Below the pieces are notes generated by a model. That model did no database searches. It was not told where the DNA came from and worked only from the letters and a program-made list of their open reading frames with translations. A stretch of 41,362 nucleotides of DNA from Colwellia sp. (GTDB taxonomy: Bacteria; Pseudomonadota; Gammaproteobacteria; Enterobacterales; Alteromonadaceae). Both the position numbers and the translations under genes were made by a program. The DNA lies in NCBI GenBank assembly GCA_022969175.1, contig JALJPB010000028.1:6984-48345 (forward strand). The letters are read 5' to 3'. Positions 16,783 through 25,240 of this stretch are shown piece by piece. The first letter of the stretch is position 1. The number at the start of each line of letters is the position of its first letter.

Positions 16783-18375
16783 ATGAATAGTTGGTTTAAA
16801 TCTGGTTCTCCGTGGGTGTGGTTATCTGCCGGTGGGGTAAGTATCAGTTTGATTTCAGTATTAGGTTTGTTGTGGTTAATTGCTTCACGTGGTCTGTCAT
16901 ACTTTTGGCCTGCACAAATTGTGCAATTCGAAATGTTAGATGAGCATGGTGTGAAGTCGGTAGTGATTGGTGAAATTTATGATCGTGAGAGTATTCCTAC
17001 TGAGCAATTAGCGCATACCACTATTAAATTAGACCCAAATCAAGAAACTGTAGAGCGTTTATTAATTAAAACCGGTAACCGTGAATTGGTGAGTTTGGAT
17101 TTTCGTTGGTTATTGGTGCCACAAATTATCAAACAATCAACACCTGAAAATTTAGTGGTGATAGAACGTCGCACAAATGGTAACTTTTATGGTGTTATAG
17201 AAACCTTAAAACTTGACGGTGAGGTAGTTGAATTATCGCAATTAACAGTATTACTTGAACGTGTTGAATACTTTCAAGAACAAATTGATGACTTACAAAA
17301 AGCTGATATTGGCGCAATTAACTATCAATTAGAACGCTTACGCTTAAAAGAACGCAAACATTTACTTGATGATACCTTAAAAGCTCAATATACTCAGTTA
17401 GAAAAAAAGTTAATGGCCTTGCGTCATGAAATAGCTAGAGACCAATTAACCGTTAGAGCCATGGACGGGCAAGTGGTTACCATAAACTTTGAAGATGTAT
17501 TGGCCGTTACTTTTAATAATCAACTGTCTACCTTTGACAAGGTCGGTTTGTTCTTTAGTCAAATTGGCGGTTTTATTGTTGATGATCCCCGAGAAGCAAA
17601 TACTGAGGGTGGCGTTTTTCCTGCAATTTTTGGTACGGTGTTAATGGTGTTATTAATGACAGTTATTGTGTCACCTTTTGGTGTTATTGCTGCCATATAT
17701 TTACATGAGTATGCGGGTAATAATGCGCTAACTAAATTATTGCGTATTTCAGTGATTAATTTAGCCGGTGTACCATCTATTGTCTATGGGGTTTTTGGTT
17801 TAGGCTTTTTTGTTTATATGGTAGGTGGCAGTTTAGATCAGCTCTTTTATTCAGAAACCCTACCCAGTCCCACCTTTGGTACTCCTGGGGTAATGTGGTC
17901 AGCTATCACTTTAGCTATATTAACGCTACCTGTTGTAATTGTATCAACCGAAGAAGGTTTATCGCGTATACCATCAGCAATGCGTCATGGTAGTTTGGCA
18001 CTTGGGGCGACAAAAGCAGAAACTTTATGGCGTATTATTTTGCCTATTGCTAGCCCTGCAATTATGACCGGAATCATATTGGCCATAGCAAGGGCTGCTG
18101 GTGAAGTTGCGCCATTGATGTTAGTTGGTGTTGTTAAAATGGCGCCTAACTTACCCTTAGATGGTAATTTTCCTTTCCTACATTTAGATCGTAAGTTTAT
18201 GCATTTAGGTTTTCATATCTATGATGTTGGTTTTCAAAGTCCTAATGTAGAGGCGGCAAGACCACTGGTTTATGCCACAGCATTTTTATTGATTACCATT
18301 ATTGTTGCCTTAAACATGACCGCGGTTTCGATACGAAACAAATTACGTGAGAAATATAAGATGTTAGAACACTAA
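16783..18375 (+). CDS. pstA: Phosphate ABC transporter permease PstA, long form
   Basis: The second membrane subunit of the phosphate importer (530 residues; E. coli PstA has 296). An N-terminal helix (about 13-33) is followed by about 230 residues of soluble region containing a predicted coiled coil (about residues 160-225, rich in Leu, Glu and Lys). The permease core begins near residue 280 (GTVLMVLLMTVIVSPFGVIA) and has the EAA loop HGSLALGATKAETLWRIILP. The extension parallels that of PstC, so the two probably form a joint periplasmic structure. It lies between pstC and pstB on the same strand. Confidence 0.93.
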   Translation: MNSWFKSGSPWVWLSAGGVSISLISVLGLLWLIASRGLSYFWPAQIVQFEMLDEHGVKSVVIGEIYDRESIPTEQLAHTTIKLDPNQETVERLLIKTGNRELVSLDFRWLLVPQIIKQSTPENLVVIERRTNGNFYGVIETLKLDGEVVELSQLTVLLERVEYFQEQIDDLQKADIGAINYQLERLRLKERKHLLDDTLKAQYTQLEKKLMALRHEIARDQLTVRAMDGQVVTINFEDVLAVTFNNQLSTFDKVGLFFSQIGGFIVDDPREANTEGGVFPAIFGTVLMVLLMTVIVSPFGVIAAIYLHEYAGNNALTKLLRISVINLAGVPSIVYGVFGLGFFVYMVGGSLDQLFYSETLPSPTFGTPGVMWSAITLAILTLPVVIVSTEEGLSRIPSAMRHGSLALGATKAETLWRIILPIASPAIMTGIILAIARAAGEVAPLMLVGVVKMAPNLPLDGNFPFLHLDRKFMHLGFHIYDVGFQSPNVEAARPLVYATAFLLITIIVALNMTAVSIRNKLREKYKMLEH

Positions 18376-18469
18376 AATAAAACTAAAAGATATGCCGTTC
18401 AAAGTGTTAAACAGCGAGTTTAAAGTTAAAAAATAACTTTACTAATACGAGTTAAAATAAGAGTTAAAT

Positions 18470-19294
18470 ATGATTACAGTTACTCCTAATGCGTTATCAG
18501 ATAGTCCTAATAAGATGGATCTAACTAACATACCACCAGAACAAATTGCTTTGGATATTAAAGGCTTGAACCTTTATTACGCGGATAAACAAGCATTACA
18601 TGATATTACCATGTCAATTCCTAAAGGGCAGGTTACTGCTTTTATTGGTCCAAGTGGCTGTGGCAAGTCGACCTTATTACGGTGTATTAACCGTATGAAT
18701 GATTTGGTTGATATTTGTAAAGTCACCGGCGAGATAAACCTTCATGGTGAAAATATTTATGGTAGTCAAATTGATGTTGCAGCACTTAGACGTAAAGTAG
18801 GCATGGTATTTCAGCGTCCGAATCCATTTCCTAAGTCTATTTATGAAAATGTTGTTTATGGTGTGCGTATTGCGGGTGAAAAAAACCGTCGCAATCTTGA
18901 TGATATTGTAGAAAAGTCATTAAGAAGCGCTGCTTTGTGGAATGAAGTGAAGGATAGACTACACGAAAGTGCTTTAGGCTTGTCTGGTGGTCAACAGCAA
19001 CGGTTAGTGATTGCTCGGGCGATTGCCATTGAACCAGAAGTATTGTTACTTGATGAACCAACCTCAGCCCTAGATCCTATTTCAACGTTAACTATTGAAG
19101 AATTGATCAACGACCTTAAAAAACAATTTACCGTAGTTATAGTGACGCACAACATGCAACAAGCGGCACGAGTTTCAGATCAAACAGCTTTTATGTATAT
19201 GGGGGAGTTAATTGAATATAGCGATACCAATACCTTATTTACCACTCCTTTGAAGAAGAAAACAGAAGATTATATTACTGGTCGTTATGGCTAA
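18470..19294 (+). CDS. pstB: Phosphate ABC transporter ATP-binding protein PstB
   Basis: The cytoplasmic ATPase of the phosphate importer. It has Walker [10 protein letters not shown], the Q-loop in [12 protein letters not shown], signature [14 protein letters not shown], Walker [13 protein letters not shown] and H-loop VTHNMQQA. The C-terminal [10 protein letters not shown] is typical of PstB. At 274 residues it carries about 25 extra N-terminal residues before the ABC core. AAGAG stands upstream of the ATG. phoU follows after 27 bp. Confidence 0.98.
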   Translation: MITVTPNALSDSPNKMDLTNIPPEQIALDIKGLNLYYADKQALHDITMSIPKGQVTAFIGPSGCGKSTLLRCINRMNDLVDICKVTGEINLHGENIYGSQIDVAALRRKVGMVFQRPNPFPKSIYENVVYGVRIAGEKNRRNLDDIVEKSLRSAALWNEVKDRLHESALGLSGGQQQRLVIARAIAIEPEVLLLDEPTSALDPISTLTIEELINDLKKQFTVVIVTHNMQQAARVSDQTAFMYMGELIEYSDTNTLFTTPLKKKTEDYITGRYG

Positions 19295-19321
19295 AATTAA
19301 TAAGAGATCAGGATAACCATT

Positions 19322-20023
19322 ATGAATAGTTTAAATTTAGGCCGTCATATTTCTGGCCAATTTAATGAAGATTTAGAAAGGGTGCTCAATTTAGTGATGC
19401 AAATGGGCGGTTTAGTAGAAAAGCAACTCAGTGATGCCTTAACTGCGGTGGTTGAGTCAGATCAAGAAATGGCAAAAGCCGTTTTATCTAACGATTATCA
19501 AATTAATGCCTTAGAAGTTAATATTGATGATGAATGTACTCGTATCATCGCTAAACGACAACCTGCCGCTGGCGATTTGCGATTAATCATGGCCATTGTT
19601 AAAACTATTGCAGATCTTGAACGAATTGGAGATGAAGCTGAAAAAATAGCGAGGGTTGCTTTGGAAGACTTCTCTTCACGTCAAAAAGATCTATTGACCA
19701 ATTTGGACAATTTAGGTCGTCGCGTATTAGAATTTTTGCAACTTTCTCTAGATGCTTTTGCCCGTATGGATGTAGAAACGGCAATAAAAATTCATTCAAG
19801 CGATGAAAAAATAGACCGTGAATATGAAGCGTTAATGCGTCAGTTAATGACTTACATGATGGAAGACCCTCGTTCAATCCCTCAAATTATGAGTGTTATT
19901 TGGTCTGCTCGTGCTTTAGAGCGTATTGGTGATCGTAGTCAAAATATTTGTGAGTACGTTATTTATTTCGTTAAAGGAAAAGTCGTGCGACACATGACTT
20001 TAGAGGATATGAAAAACTTATAA
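19322..20023 (+). CDS. phoU: Phosphate signalling protein PhoU
   Basis: PhoU is a cytoplasmic, metal-binding two-repeat helical protein that links PstB to PhoR and represses the Pho regulon when phosphate is plentiful. It has the two PhoU repeats, with the conserved metal-ligand stretches IADLERIGDEAEKIA and ALERIGDRSQNICEYV. Length (233 residues) is near E. coli PhoU (241). It closes the pst operon; pstS and phoBR are not in the window. Confidence 0.97.
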   Translation: MNSLNLGRHISGQFNEDLERVLNLVMQMGGLVEKQLSDALTAVVESDQEMAKAVLSNDYQINALEVNIDDECTRIIAKRQPAAGDLRLIMAIVKTIADLERIGDEAEKIARVALEDFSSRQKDLLTNLDNLGRRVLEFLQLSLDAFARMDVETAIKIHSSDEKIDREYEALMRQLMTYMMEDPRSIPQIMSVIWSARALERIGDRSQNICEYVIYFVKGKVVRHMTLEDMKNL

Positions 20024-20064
20024 ATTTACTACATTTGTTGGTTAAATAAAAAACAGCTTGGCAG

Positions 20065-20119
20065 GGATGAAAAGATGGTTATACTTCAATAAAAAAGTTA
20101 GCCATCTTTTTGGCTAGAA
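20065..20119 (+). terminator. Possible terminator after phoU
   Basis: AAAAGATGG can pair with CCATCTTTT across a loop of about 24 bases, and the right arm runs into further Ts; an overlapping smaller hairpin TAGCCA/TGGCTA is also possible. The long loop makes this weaker than the other terminators. The rest of the 244-bp phoU-DUF47 gap shows no clear Pho box. Confidence 0.4.
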
Positions 20120-20267
20120 TATATATACCTAATAGAGTTGGGCATATAAATAAACGGACTTAATAACTGCTTCGGATATGATCAAAGGGCTTGAAAATAC
20201 ATTCAAATGCTTTATTATCCGCGACGAATAACAATAAAGAGATTTCGTTCTCCCTGGAAACAAAATT

Positions 20268-20948
20268 ATGGCTAGAAATTCCATATTAGGTGTATTTGCA
20301 AAATCGCCTATAAAACCATTAGAAAAACATATTCGATTAGTCGCTAAATGTGCTAATCAACTTATCCCATTTTTTGCTGCTTGTGCTGATAACGATTGGC
20401 CTACCGCAACAAAAGTTCGTCGGAAATTATCAAAGCTTGAACAAGATGCTGATACCCTAAAACGTCAATTACGTTTAGAGTTGCCAGGCGGTTTGTTTAT
20501 GCCTGTTGATCGTGCGGATTTATTAGAGCTTTTAACACAACAGGATAAAATTGCTAACCGTGCCAAAGATATCGCAGGTCGAGTATTAGGTCGTCAGTTA
20601 GAGATCCCTGAGAGCTTGCATGAGCAATTTATCGTTTATTTATCTCGTTGTCTTGACGCTATTGAAAAAGCGGCAGATGCGATTAATGAATTAGATGATT
20701 TATTAGAAACTGGCTTCAGAGGCCGTGAAGTAGAGTTAGTTGAGAAAATGATAAATCAACTGGATGAAATCGAAGATGATACTGACGGTATGCAAATTAA
20801 ACTTCGTAAAGAATTATTGTCCATTGAAGATGGTTTAAAGCCTGTAGATGTGATGTTTTTATATCAAATTATTGACTGGGTAGGCGATCTTGCCGACTTA
20901 GCTGAACGTGTTGGTGCGCGTTTAGAAATTTTATTAGCTAGAAAATAG
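20268..20948 (+). CDS. DUF47 (PhoU-like) protein, TIGR00153/YkaA family, Pit partner
   Basis: This is an all-helical, PhoU-like cytoplasmic protein of 226 residues. The ESLHEQFIVYLSRCLDAIEK region and the final DWVGDLADLAERVGARLEIL segment are typical of the DUF47 family, which is nearly always encoded beside a Pit-type phosphate transporter, as here (10 bp before pit). It is thought to regulate the transporter. It shares the helical acidic metal-site pattern of PhoU in the C-terminal helix. The two genes form one unit. Confidence 0.92.
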   Translation: MARNSILGVFAKSPIKPLEKHIRLVAKCANQLIPFFAACADNDWPTATKVRRKLSKLEQDADTLKRQLRLELPGGLFMPVDRADLLELLTQQDKIANRAKDIAGRVLGRQLEIPESLHEQFIVYLSRCLDAIEKAADAINELDDLLETGFRGREVELVEKMINQLDEIEDDTDGMQIKLRKELLSIEDGLKPVDVMFLYQIIDWVGDLADLAERVGARLEILLARK

Positions 20949-20958
20949 GGGCTTACTG

Positions 20959-22224
20959 ATGGATATTATACTCTCAAGTGGCTCTACTTTAGTTATTATT
21001 GCTGCTGTTGTTGGATTTTTTATGGCGTGGGGCATTGGTGCAAACGATGTTGCAAATGCTATGGGTACTTCGGTTGGTTCAAAAGCACTAACCATTAAAC
21101 AAGCAATTATTATTGCTATGGTCTTTGAGTTTGCCGGCGCTTACTTAGCCGGTGGTGAAGTTACCTCAACTATTCGTAAAGGAATTATTGATGCTAATTT
21201 CTTTGTTGATACACCTGAACTGTTAGTTTTCGGTATGATTTCAGCACTCTTTGCCGCGGCAACTTGGTTACTGATCGCTTCTGCTTTAGGTTGGCCAGTA
21301 TCAACCACTCACTCTATTGTTGGTGCTATAGTTGGCTTTGCCGCTATGGGGGTTAGTGTTGATGCAGTTACATGGAGCAAAGTAGGTGGCATAGTAGGTA
21401 GTTGGATTATTACCCCTGTTATTTCTGGTGTTATTGCTTTTCTTATTTTTAATAGTGCTCAAAAACTTATTTTTGATACCGATAAACCATTACAACAAGC
21501 TAAGCGCTGGGTACCACTTTACATGTTCCTTGCTGGTTTTGTTTTGGCTTTAGTGACTATTAAAAAAGGTTTGAAACATCTAGATTTACATATTGAATCT
21601 CCTGATGATTTCATCTATGCCACTATAACGGCGATTATTGTAGCGATTATCGGTAAGGTTTTTATCAATCGTTTGAAATTTGATGAAACTGCGGCTAAAT
21701 CAACTCATTATGCAAATGTTGAAAAAGTATTCGCGATACTTATGATAGTTACAGCTTGTTGTATGGCGTTTGCTCATGGTTCAAACGATGTTGCTAATGC
21801 TATTGGCCCATTGGCGGCTGTTGCTAGTATTGTTGATAATGGTGGTCAAATTTCAGCTGAATCAGCTATTGCTTGGTGGATATTGCCATTGGGTGGTTTT
21901 GGTATCGTGGCAGGTCTTGCTCTATTCGGTCATAAGGTTATCGCTACTATTGGTCAAGGCATCACGCATTTAACACCAAGTCGAGGATTTGCTGCTGAAC
22001 TTGCTGCTGCTTCTACCGTCGTAATCGCTTCGGGTATTGGCTTGCCTATTTCAACAACTCAAACTCTAGTTGGAGCCGTATTAGGTGTAGGAATGGCGCG
22101 TGGTATTGCGGCAATCAACTTAAGTGTTGTTAGAAACATCGTTGTTTCTTGGGTTATTACTTTACCTATAGGTGCTGGTCTTTCGATTCTATTCTTCTGG
22201 ATGATGAAAGCTATTTTTCTATAG
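20959..22224 (+). CDS. pitA: Inorganic phosphate transporter of the Pit family
   Basis: A low-affinity, cation-coupled phosphate permease of the PiT (PF01384) family with about ten to eleven membrane helices (421 residues). Both inverted-repeat signatures are present: WGIGANDVANAMGTSVGS near the N-terminus and AHGSNDVANAIGPLAA in the second half, with GWPVSTTHSIVGAIVG and GLPISTTQTLVGAVLG as the paired second motifs. GGGG stands upstream of the ATG. Together with DUF47 it forms a transport unit next to, but apart from, the high-affinity pst operon. It is followed by the hairpin array and a terminator. Confidence 0.95.
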   Translation: MDIILSSGSTLVIIAAVVGFFMAWGIGANDVANAMGTSVGSKALTIKQAIIIAMVFEFAGAYLAGGEVTSTIRKGIIDANFFVDTPELLVFGMISALFAAATWLLIASALGWPVSTTHSIVGAIVGFAAMGVSVDAVTWSKVGGIVGSWIITPVISGVIAFLIFNSAQKLIFDTDKPLQQAKRWVPLYMFLAGFVLALVTIKKGLKHLDLHIESPDDFIYATITAIIVAIIGKVFINRLKFDETAAKSTHYANVEKVFAILMIVTACCMAFAHGSNDVANAIGPLAAVASIVDNGGQISAESAIAWWILPLGGFGIVAGLALFGHKVIATIGQGITHLTPSRGFAAELAAASTVVIASGIGLPISTTQTLVGAVLGVGMARGIAAINLSVVRNIVVSWVITLPIGAGLSILFFWMMKAIFL

Positions 22225-22267
22225 GTTTTAAATAGCGCGGGTAGTACTTTATCAGCGCTAGTTTATT

Positions 22268-22449
22268 GTCGTTCTATCACAACCATGTGACACGACATAT
22301 TTACTTTGTAATCGTCGTTCAATTACATCCATGTGATCACGACATATTTACTTTGTAATCGTCGTTCAATCACATCCATGTGATCACGACATATTTACCT
22401 CGTAATCGTCATTCAATCACATCCATGTGATCATGACATATTTACCTCC
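22268..22449. repeat. Four tandem 46-47-bp palindromic units
   Basis: Units begin at 22268 (46 bp), 22314, 22361 (47 bp each) and 22408 (about 42 bp, cut at the end). Each unit holds a hairpin with outer stem GTCGT/ACGAC and inner stem ATCACAT-CC-ATGTGAT, then a spacer like ATATTTACTTTGTAATC. In the fourth unit the outer stem reads GTCAT/ATGAC, so both arms changed together, and the second has an ATTACAT arm that keeps pairing through a G-T wobble. This favours selection on the fold. They lie between the convergent pitA and ppiC genes, before the terminator. Confidence 0.85.
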
Positions 22450-22457
22450 ATGTAAAT

Positions 22458-22489
22458 AAAAAGCAGCTAGTTTAACTAGCTGCTTTTTT
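22458..22489. terminator. Bidirectional terminator between pitA and ppiC
   Basis: AAAAAGCAGCTAG (22458-22470), loop TTTAA, CTAGCTGCTTTTTT (22476-22489): a perfect stem flanked by As and Ts, usable for both convergent genes. Confidence 0.92.
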
Positions 22490-22526
22490 ATTGTTTTAAT
22501 TTAATGCTTTAATTTATTGTTAACGA

Positions 22527-22805
22527 TTAGTCTCTAGCGGTAACTTCTAATAAATGATAACCAAATTGAGTTTTCACTGGACCTTGCACGGTATTTAAAT
22601 CGGCTGAGAAAACTACTTTATCAAATTCAGGGACCATTTGGCCGGGACCAAATGAGCCTAGATCACCACCTTGTGCTTTTGAAGGACAGTTTGAGTGCTC
22701 TTTAGCAATATCGGCGAAATCTGCACCGGCTTCAATTTGAGCTTTTAATGCTAAACATTGTTCTTCGGTATCAACTAACAGGTGACGTGCGCTGGCTTGA
22801 GCCAT
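22527..22805 (-). CDS. ppiC: Parvulin-type peptidyl-prolyl isomerase PpiC
   Basis: A stand-alone 92-residue rotamase domain of the parvulin family; it isomerises prolyl peptide bonds in the cytoplasm. ARHLLVDTEEQC, FADIAKEHSNCPS, GGDLGSFGPGQMVPEFD and TQFGYHLLEVTARD follow E. coli PpiC almost exactly. No signal peptide is present. It is a single gene convergent with pitA and divergent from oxyR. Confidence 0.97.
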   Translation of the reverse strand: MAQASARHLLVDTEEQCLALKAQIEAGADFADIAKEHSNCPSKAQGGDLGSFGPGQMVPEFDKVVFSADLNTVQGPVKTQFGYHLLEVTARD

Positions 22806-22941
22806 AATAGATTTCCTAAATAATATAATAAAGAGGCACTCTAGCGTATTTTTTTCATTTTTGAAAGTGCGGATCAGTCAGGTAAAACGTATTGTAAATA
22901 GTTATACTCGATTAATATGTTTATATTGATGAGAATAGTTA

Positions 22942-23850
22942 ATGACACTGCCAAATTTAAAGCATTTACAATATTTATTGGCTCTGCATAAGCAGCGGCA
23001 TTTTCATCGTGCTGCCCAGGCTTGTTTTGTCAGTCAATCAACACTTAGTAGCGCCATTATAAAACTTGAAGAGCAGCTTGATTGCCAGCTAATTGAAAGA
23101 AACCACAAAACCTTCATCTTTACGCCTCAAGGCGAGACTATTGTAAAGTTGGCAAAGCAGCTATTAGTATCAGCCACTGAAATGGTGGATTTTGCTAAGC
23201 AACAAGGAAAACCTAATGCCGGCAGTATACGAATCGGTTGTATACCAACAATAGCCCCATTTTTATTGACAGATTTAGTTAAATCTTGTCAGAAAAACTT
23301 GCCTGAACTTGAACTCTATTTAAAAGAAGATACCACTGAAAATTTGATTTCTCAGCTAGCTCAAGGAGAAGTTGATACAGTTATTCTTGCTTTTCCAATA
23401 CCAGCACATGGTTTTAATAGTTGTGTTTTAGGTAAGGATAATTTTTATATCGCTGGTGAAAAAGAGCTTGTTGATAGCATTAGTTCAAATGCTCAGCAAA
23501 GTACTTTGAATTATCAGCAATTACCACCACAGAGTATATTTTTGCTTTCCCAAGATCATTGCCTTAGTGAGCATGCAGTATCTGCATGTCAGTTGTCTGA
23601 TCAAAGTCTAATCAACCCTTTTTCTGCAACGAGTCTATCGACATTAGTACAAATGACCGCTTATCACAAAGGGGTTACCTTTTTACCCAAAATGGCAGTG
23701 GATCAAGGGTTAGGCAGTAGAGAAGGGTTGTCTATTAACAAACTCAGTGATAACTTTTATCGGGAAATTGGTATGTTATGGCGACCAACCAGCATGAAAA
23801 AACAAACCTTTAGACAATTAGCCGGCATTGTAGAGCTGTTATTAAAGTGA
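22942..23850 (+). CDS. oxyR: LysR-family peroxide sensor OxyR
   Basis: This is a 302-residue LysR-type activator. The N-terminal winged helix-turn-helix covers about 1-65 (HFHRAAQACFVSQSTLSSAI); the rest is the periplasmic-binding-like sensor. The redox pair is visible as HCLSEHAVSAC, Cys207 and Cys216, nine residues apart exactly as Cys199 and Cys208 of E. coli OxyR, followed by the family's ATSL-TLV-M segment. It would form a disulfide on peroxide exposure and activate catalase, peroxiredoxin and related genes. No such target gene is adjacent; ppiC is divergent with a 136-bp gap. Assignment rests on the cysteine spacing and is strong. Confidence 0.93.
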   Translation: MTLPNLKHLQYLLALHKQRHFHRAAQACFVSQSTLSSAIIKLEEQLDCQLIERNHKTFIFTPQGETIVKLAKQLLVSATEMVDFAKQQGKPNAGSIRIGCIPTIAPFLLTDLVKSCQKNLPELELYLKEDTTENLISQLAQGEVDTVILAFPIPAHGFNSCVLGKDNFYIAGEKELVDSISSNAQQSTLNYQQLPPQSIFLLSQDHCLSEHAVSACQLSDQSLINPFSATSLSTLVQMTAYHKGVTFLPKMAVDQGLGSREGLSINKLSDNFYREIGMLWRPTSMKKQTFRQLAGIVELLLK

Positions 23851-23991
23851 TTATATTTCAAGCTAAATTAAATTAGTTTAATCTTTATTATTTAATTTCA
23901 AACTATTTGTCTCTAACACTCTACATTAATAGTAACGAAGAAGTTAGCAAGGTTAGAACAATAAAAATGACTAACAATAAAAGGGGATTTT

Positions 23992-24540
23992 GTGTTTGAA
24001 CGCAGCGATGAAACGCTAATTAAACAAGCGCTAAAAGGTAAGAAATCAGCTTGGGTGACGTTGGTAAAACGTTATGAAAAAAACTTATATAACTATTGTC
24101 TACGCATGGTAAGTAACCCTGATGATGCCTTAGATTTAATGCAAGATATTTTTATTGCAGTCTTTAGAGGCTTAGCTAATTTTAGAGGCGATAGTCCTTT
24201 TAAGGGCTGGTTATTTAGAATTGCGCATTACCGTTGTATTGAGTATTACCGACGTAAAAAACCGATGCAATCACTTGATGATGTGCCAGAGCAAGAAGGT
24301 GAAAGTAGCGAAGTTTGTCCTGAGCACCAGTTTCATTCAAGTCAACAAAATACTGCATTACATAAAGCGATGAAGGTTTTACCGGTTAATCAAAAGTTAG
24401 TGGTTGAATTGAAATTTTTTCAACAATGTACCTTTGATGATATTTCTCAACAATTAGGAATATCCACTAATACGGCTAAATCACGCTTATATAGTGCACT
24501 AGATAAGTTAAGAGACCAATTGGAGGTTAGTTATGTCTGA
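23992..24540 (+). CDS. ECF-type RNA polymerase sigma factor
   Basis: A 182-residue sigma-70 family factor with regions 2 and 4 only. Region 2 is at about 10-85 (DDALDLMQDIFIAVFRGLANF ending in RGDSPFKGWLFRIAHYRC), and region 4 at about 122-175 (LPVNQKLVVELKFFQQ ... DISQQLGISTNTAKSRLYSA). The linker is acidic. Start is GTG with AAGGGG upstream. The stop overlaps the next gene by 8 bp, the coupling usual for sigma/anti-sigma pairs. No conserved ECF promoter (GAAC type) could be fixed with confidence upstream, although GAAC occurs at about 23957. The subgroup is unknown to me. Confidence 0.92.
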   Translation: MFERSDETLIKQALKGKKSAWVTLVKRYEKNLYNYCLRMVSNPDDALDLMQDIFIAVFRGLANFRGDSPFKGWLFRIAHYRCIEYYRRKKPMQSLDDVPEQEGESSEVCPEHQFHSSQQNTALHKAMKVLPVNQKLVVELKFFQQCTFDDISQQLGISTNTAKSRLYSALDKLRDQLEVSYV

Positions 24541-25237
24541 ACGCAACAAATTTAATGATGAAAAAGAATTTATTAACTGGCTTGAAGGGCAAACAACAGA
24601 AGCGGAGGTAACAGATGAGTTATGGCAGCAAAGAGTAAATGTCGCCTCTAGTGTTGCTCACCAAGCTGAGATAGAGCAGCAAAAAAATGTACCTAACTGG
24701 AATCGCGAAGCTGCATTTAGCTCTGATCATCAACCCTGGTGGCAATGGCGAGCATTACCCGCAATGTCGATGGCTTTCTCTGTATTAGCAATAGCTTTAG
24801 TACTATTTAAGGTTGAGCTGGTGATTCAACCTGAAGGTCTGATGCTAAGTTTTGCTGGTGGGGGAAATGCCAAGCAGGAAGCTACAGTATCGGCATTAGT
24901 TGATTTGAAATTGAGAGAGTTTGCTGCCGAGCAACAAGTTATGTTGGCCAACTATGCCACCGATTTTACCGCGAATCAGCAAGATAGCAACTTACAACTG
25001 GCAACCTATGTCATTGGCGCTGCTCGACAAGAGCGAAAAGAGGACATGAGTGATTTTATTAATTATTTCAACGAACAACGTAAAGATGAAAGCTTTAATC
25101 AAAAGATAAAGTACCAGCAACTTGAACGAAAAATTAACCGTTCATCGTACCAAAATTCAATTAAACCAAAACTGTTGAATAACACTGATGAGTTTAGTTA
25201 CCAAATAGAACCAGCAAATTTTACCACTGAGGAATAG
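24533..25237 (+). CDS. Putative membrane anti-sigma factor (one transmembrane helix)
   Basis: The 234-residue product has a cytoplasmic N-terminal part (1-75) with acidic, Trp-containing segments (EFINWLEGQT, DELWQQRV, VPNWNREAAF), one hydrophobic helix at about 80-97 (MSMAFSVLAIALVLFKVELV) and a periplasmic C-terminal part of about 130 residues, mostly helical and polar. The zinc-anti-sigma HxxxCxxC motif is absent. It overlaps the sigma gene by 8 bp and ends 3 bp before an exported coiled-coil protein. Topology and position argue for an anti-sigma factor; sequence alone does not place it in a family I know. Confidence 0.65.
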   Translation: MSERNKFNDEKEFINWLEGQTTEAEVTDELWQQRVNVASSVAHQAEIEQQKNVPNWNREAAFSSDHQPWWQWRALPAMSMAFSVLAIALVLFKVELVIQPEGLMLSFAGGGNAKQEATVSALVDLKLREFAAEQQVMLANYATDFTANQQDSNLQLATYVIGAARQERKEDMSDFINYFNEQRKDESFNQKIKYQQLERKINRSSYQNSIKPKLLNNTDEFSYQIEPANFTTEE

Positions 25238-25240
25238 AAG

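Noticed and set aside
22268..22449. Possible CRISPR array
   Set aside because: Units are contiguous and alike throughout, including the spacer part; there are no unique spacers and no cas genes.
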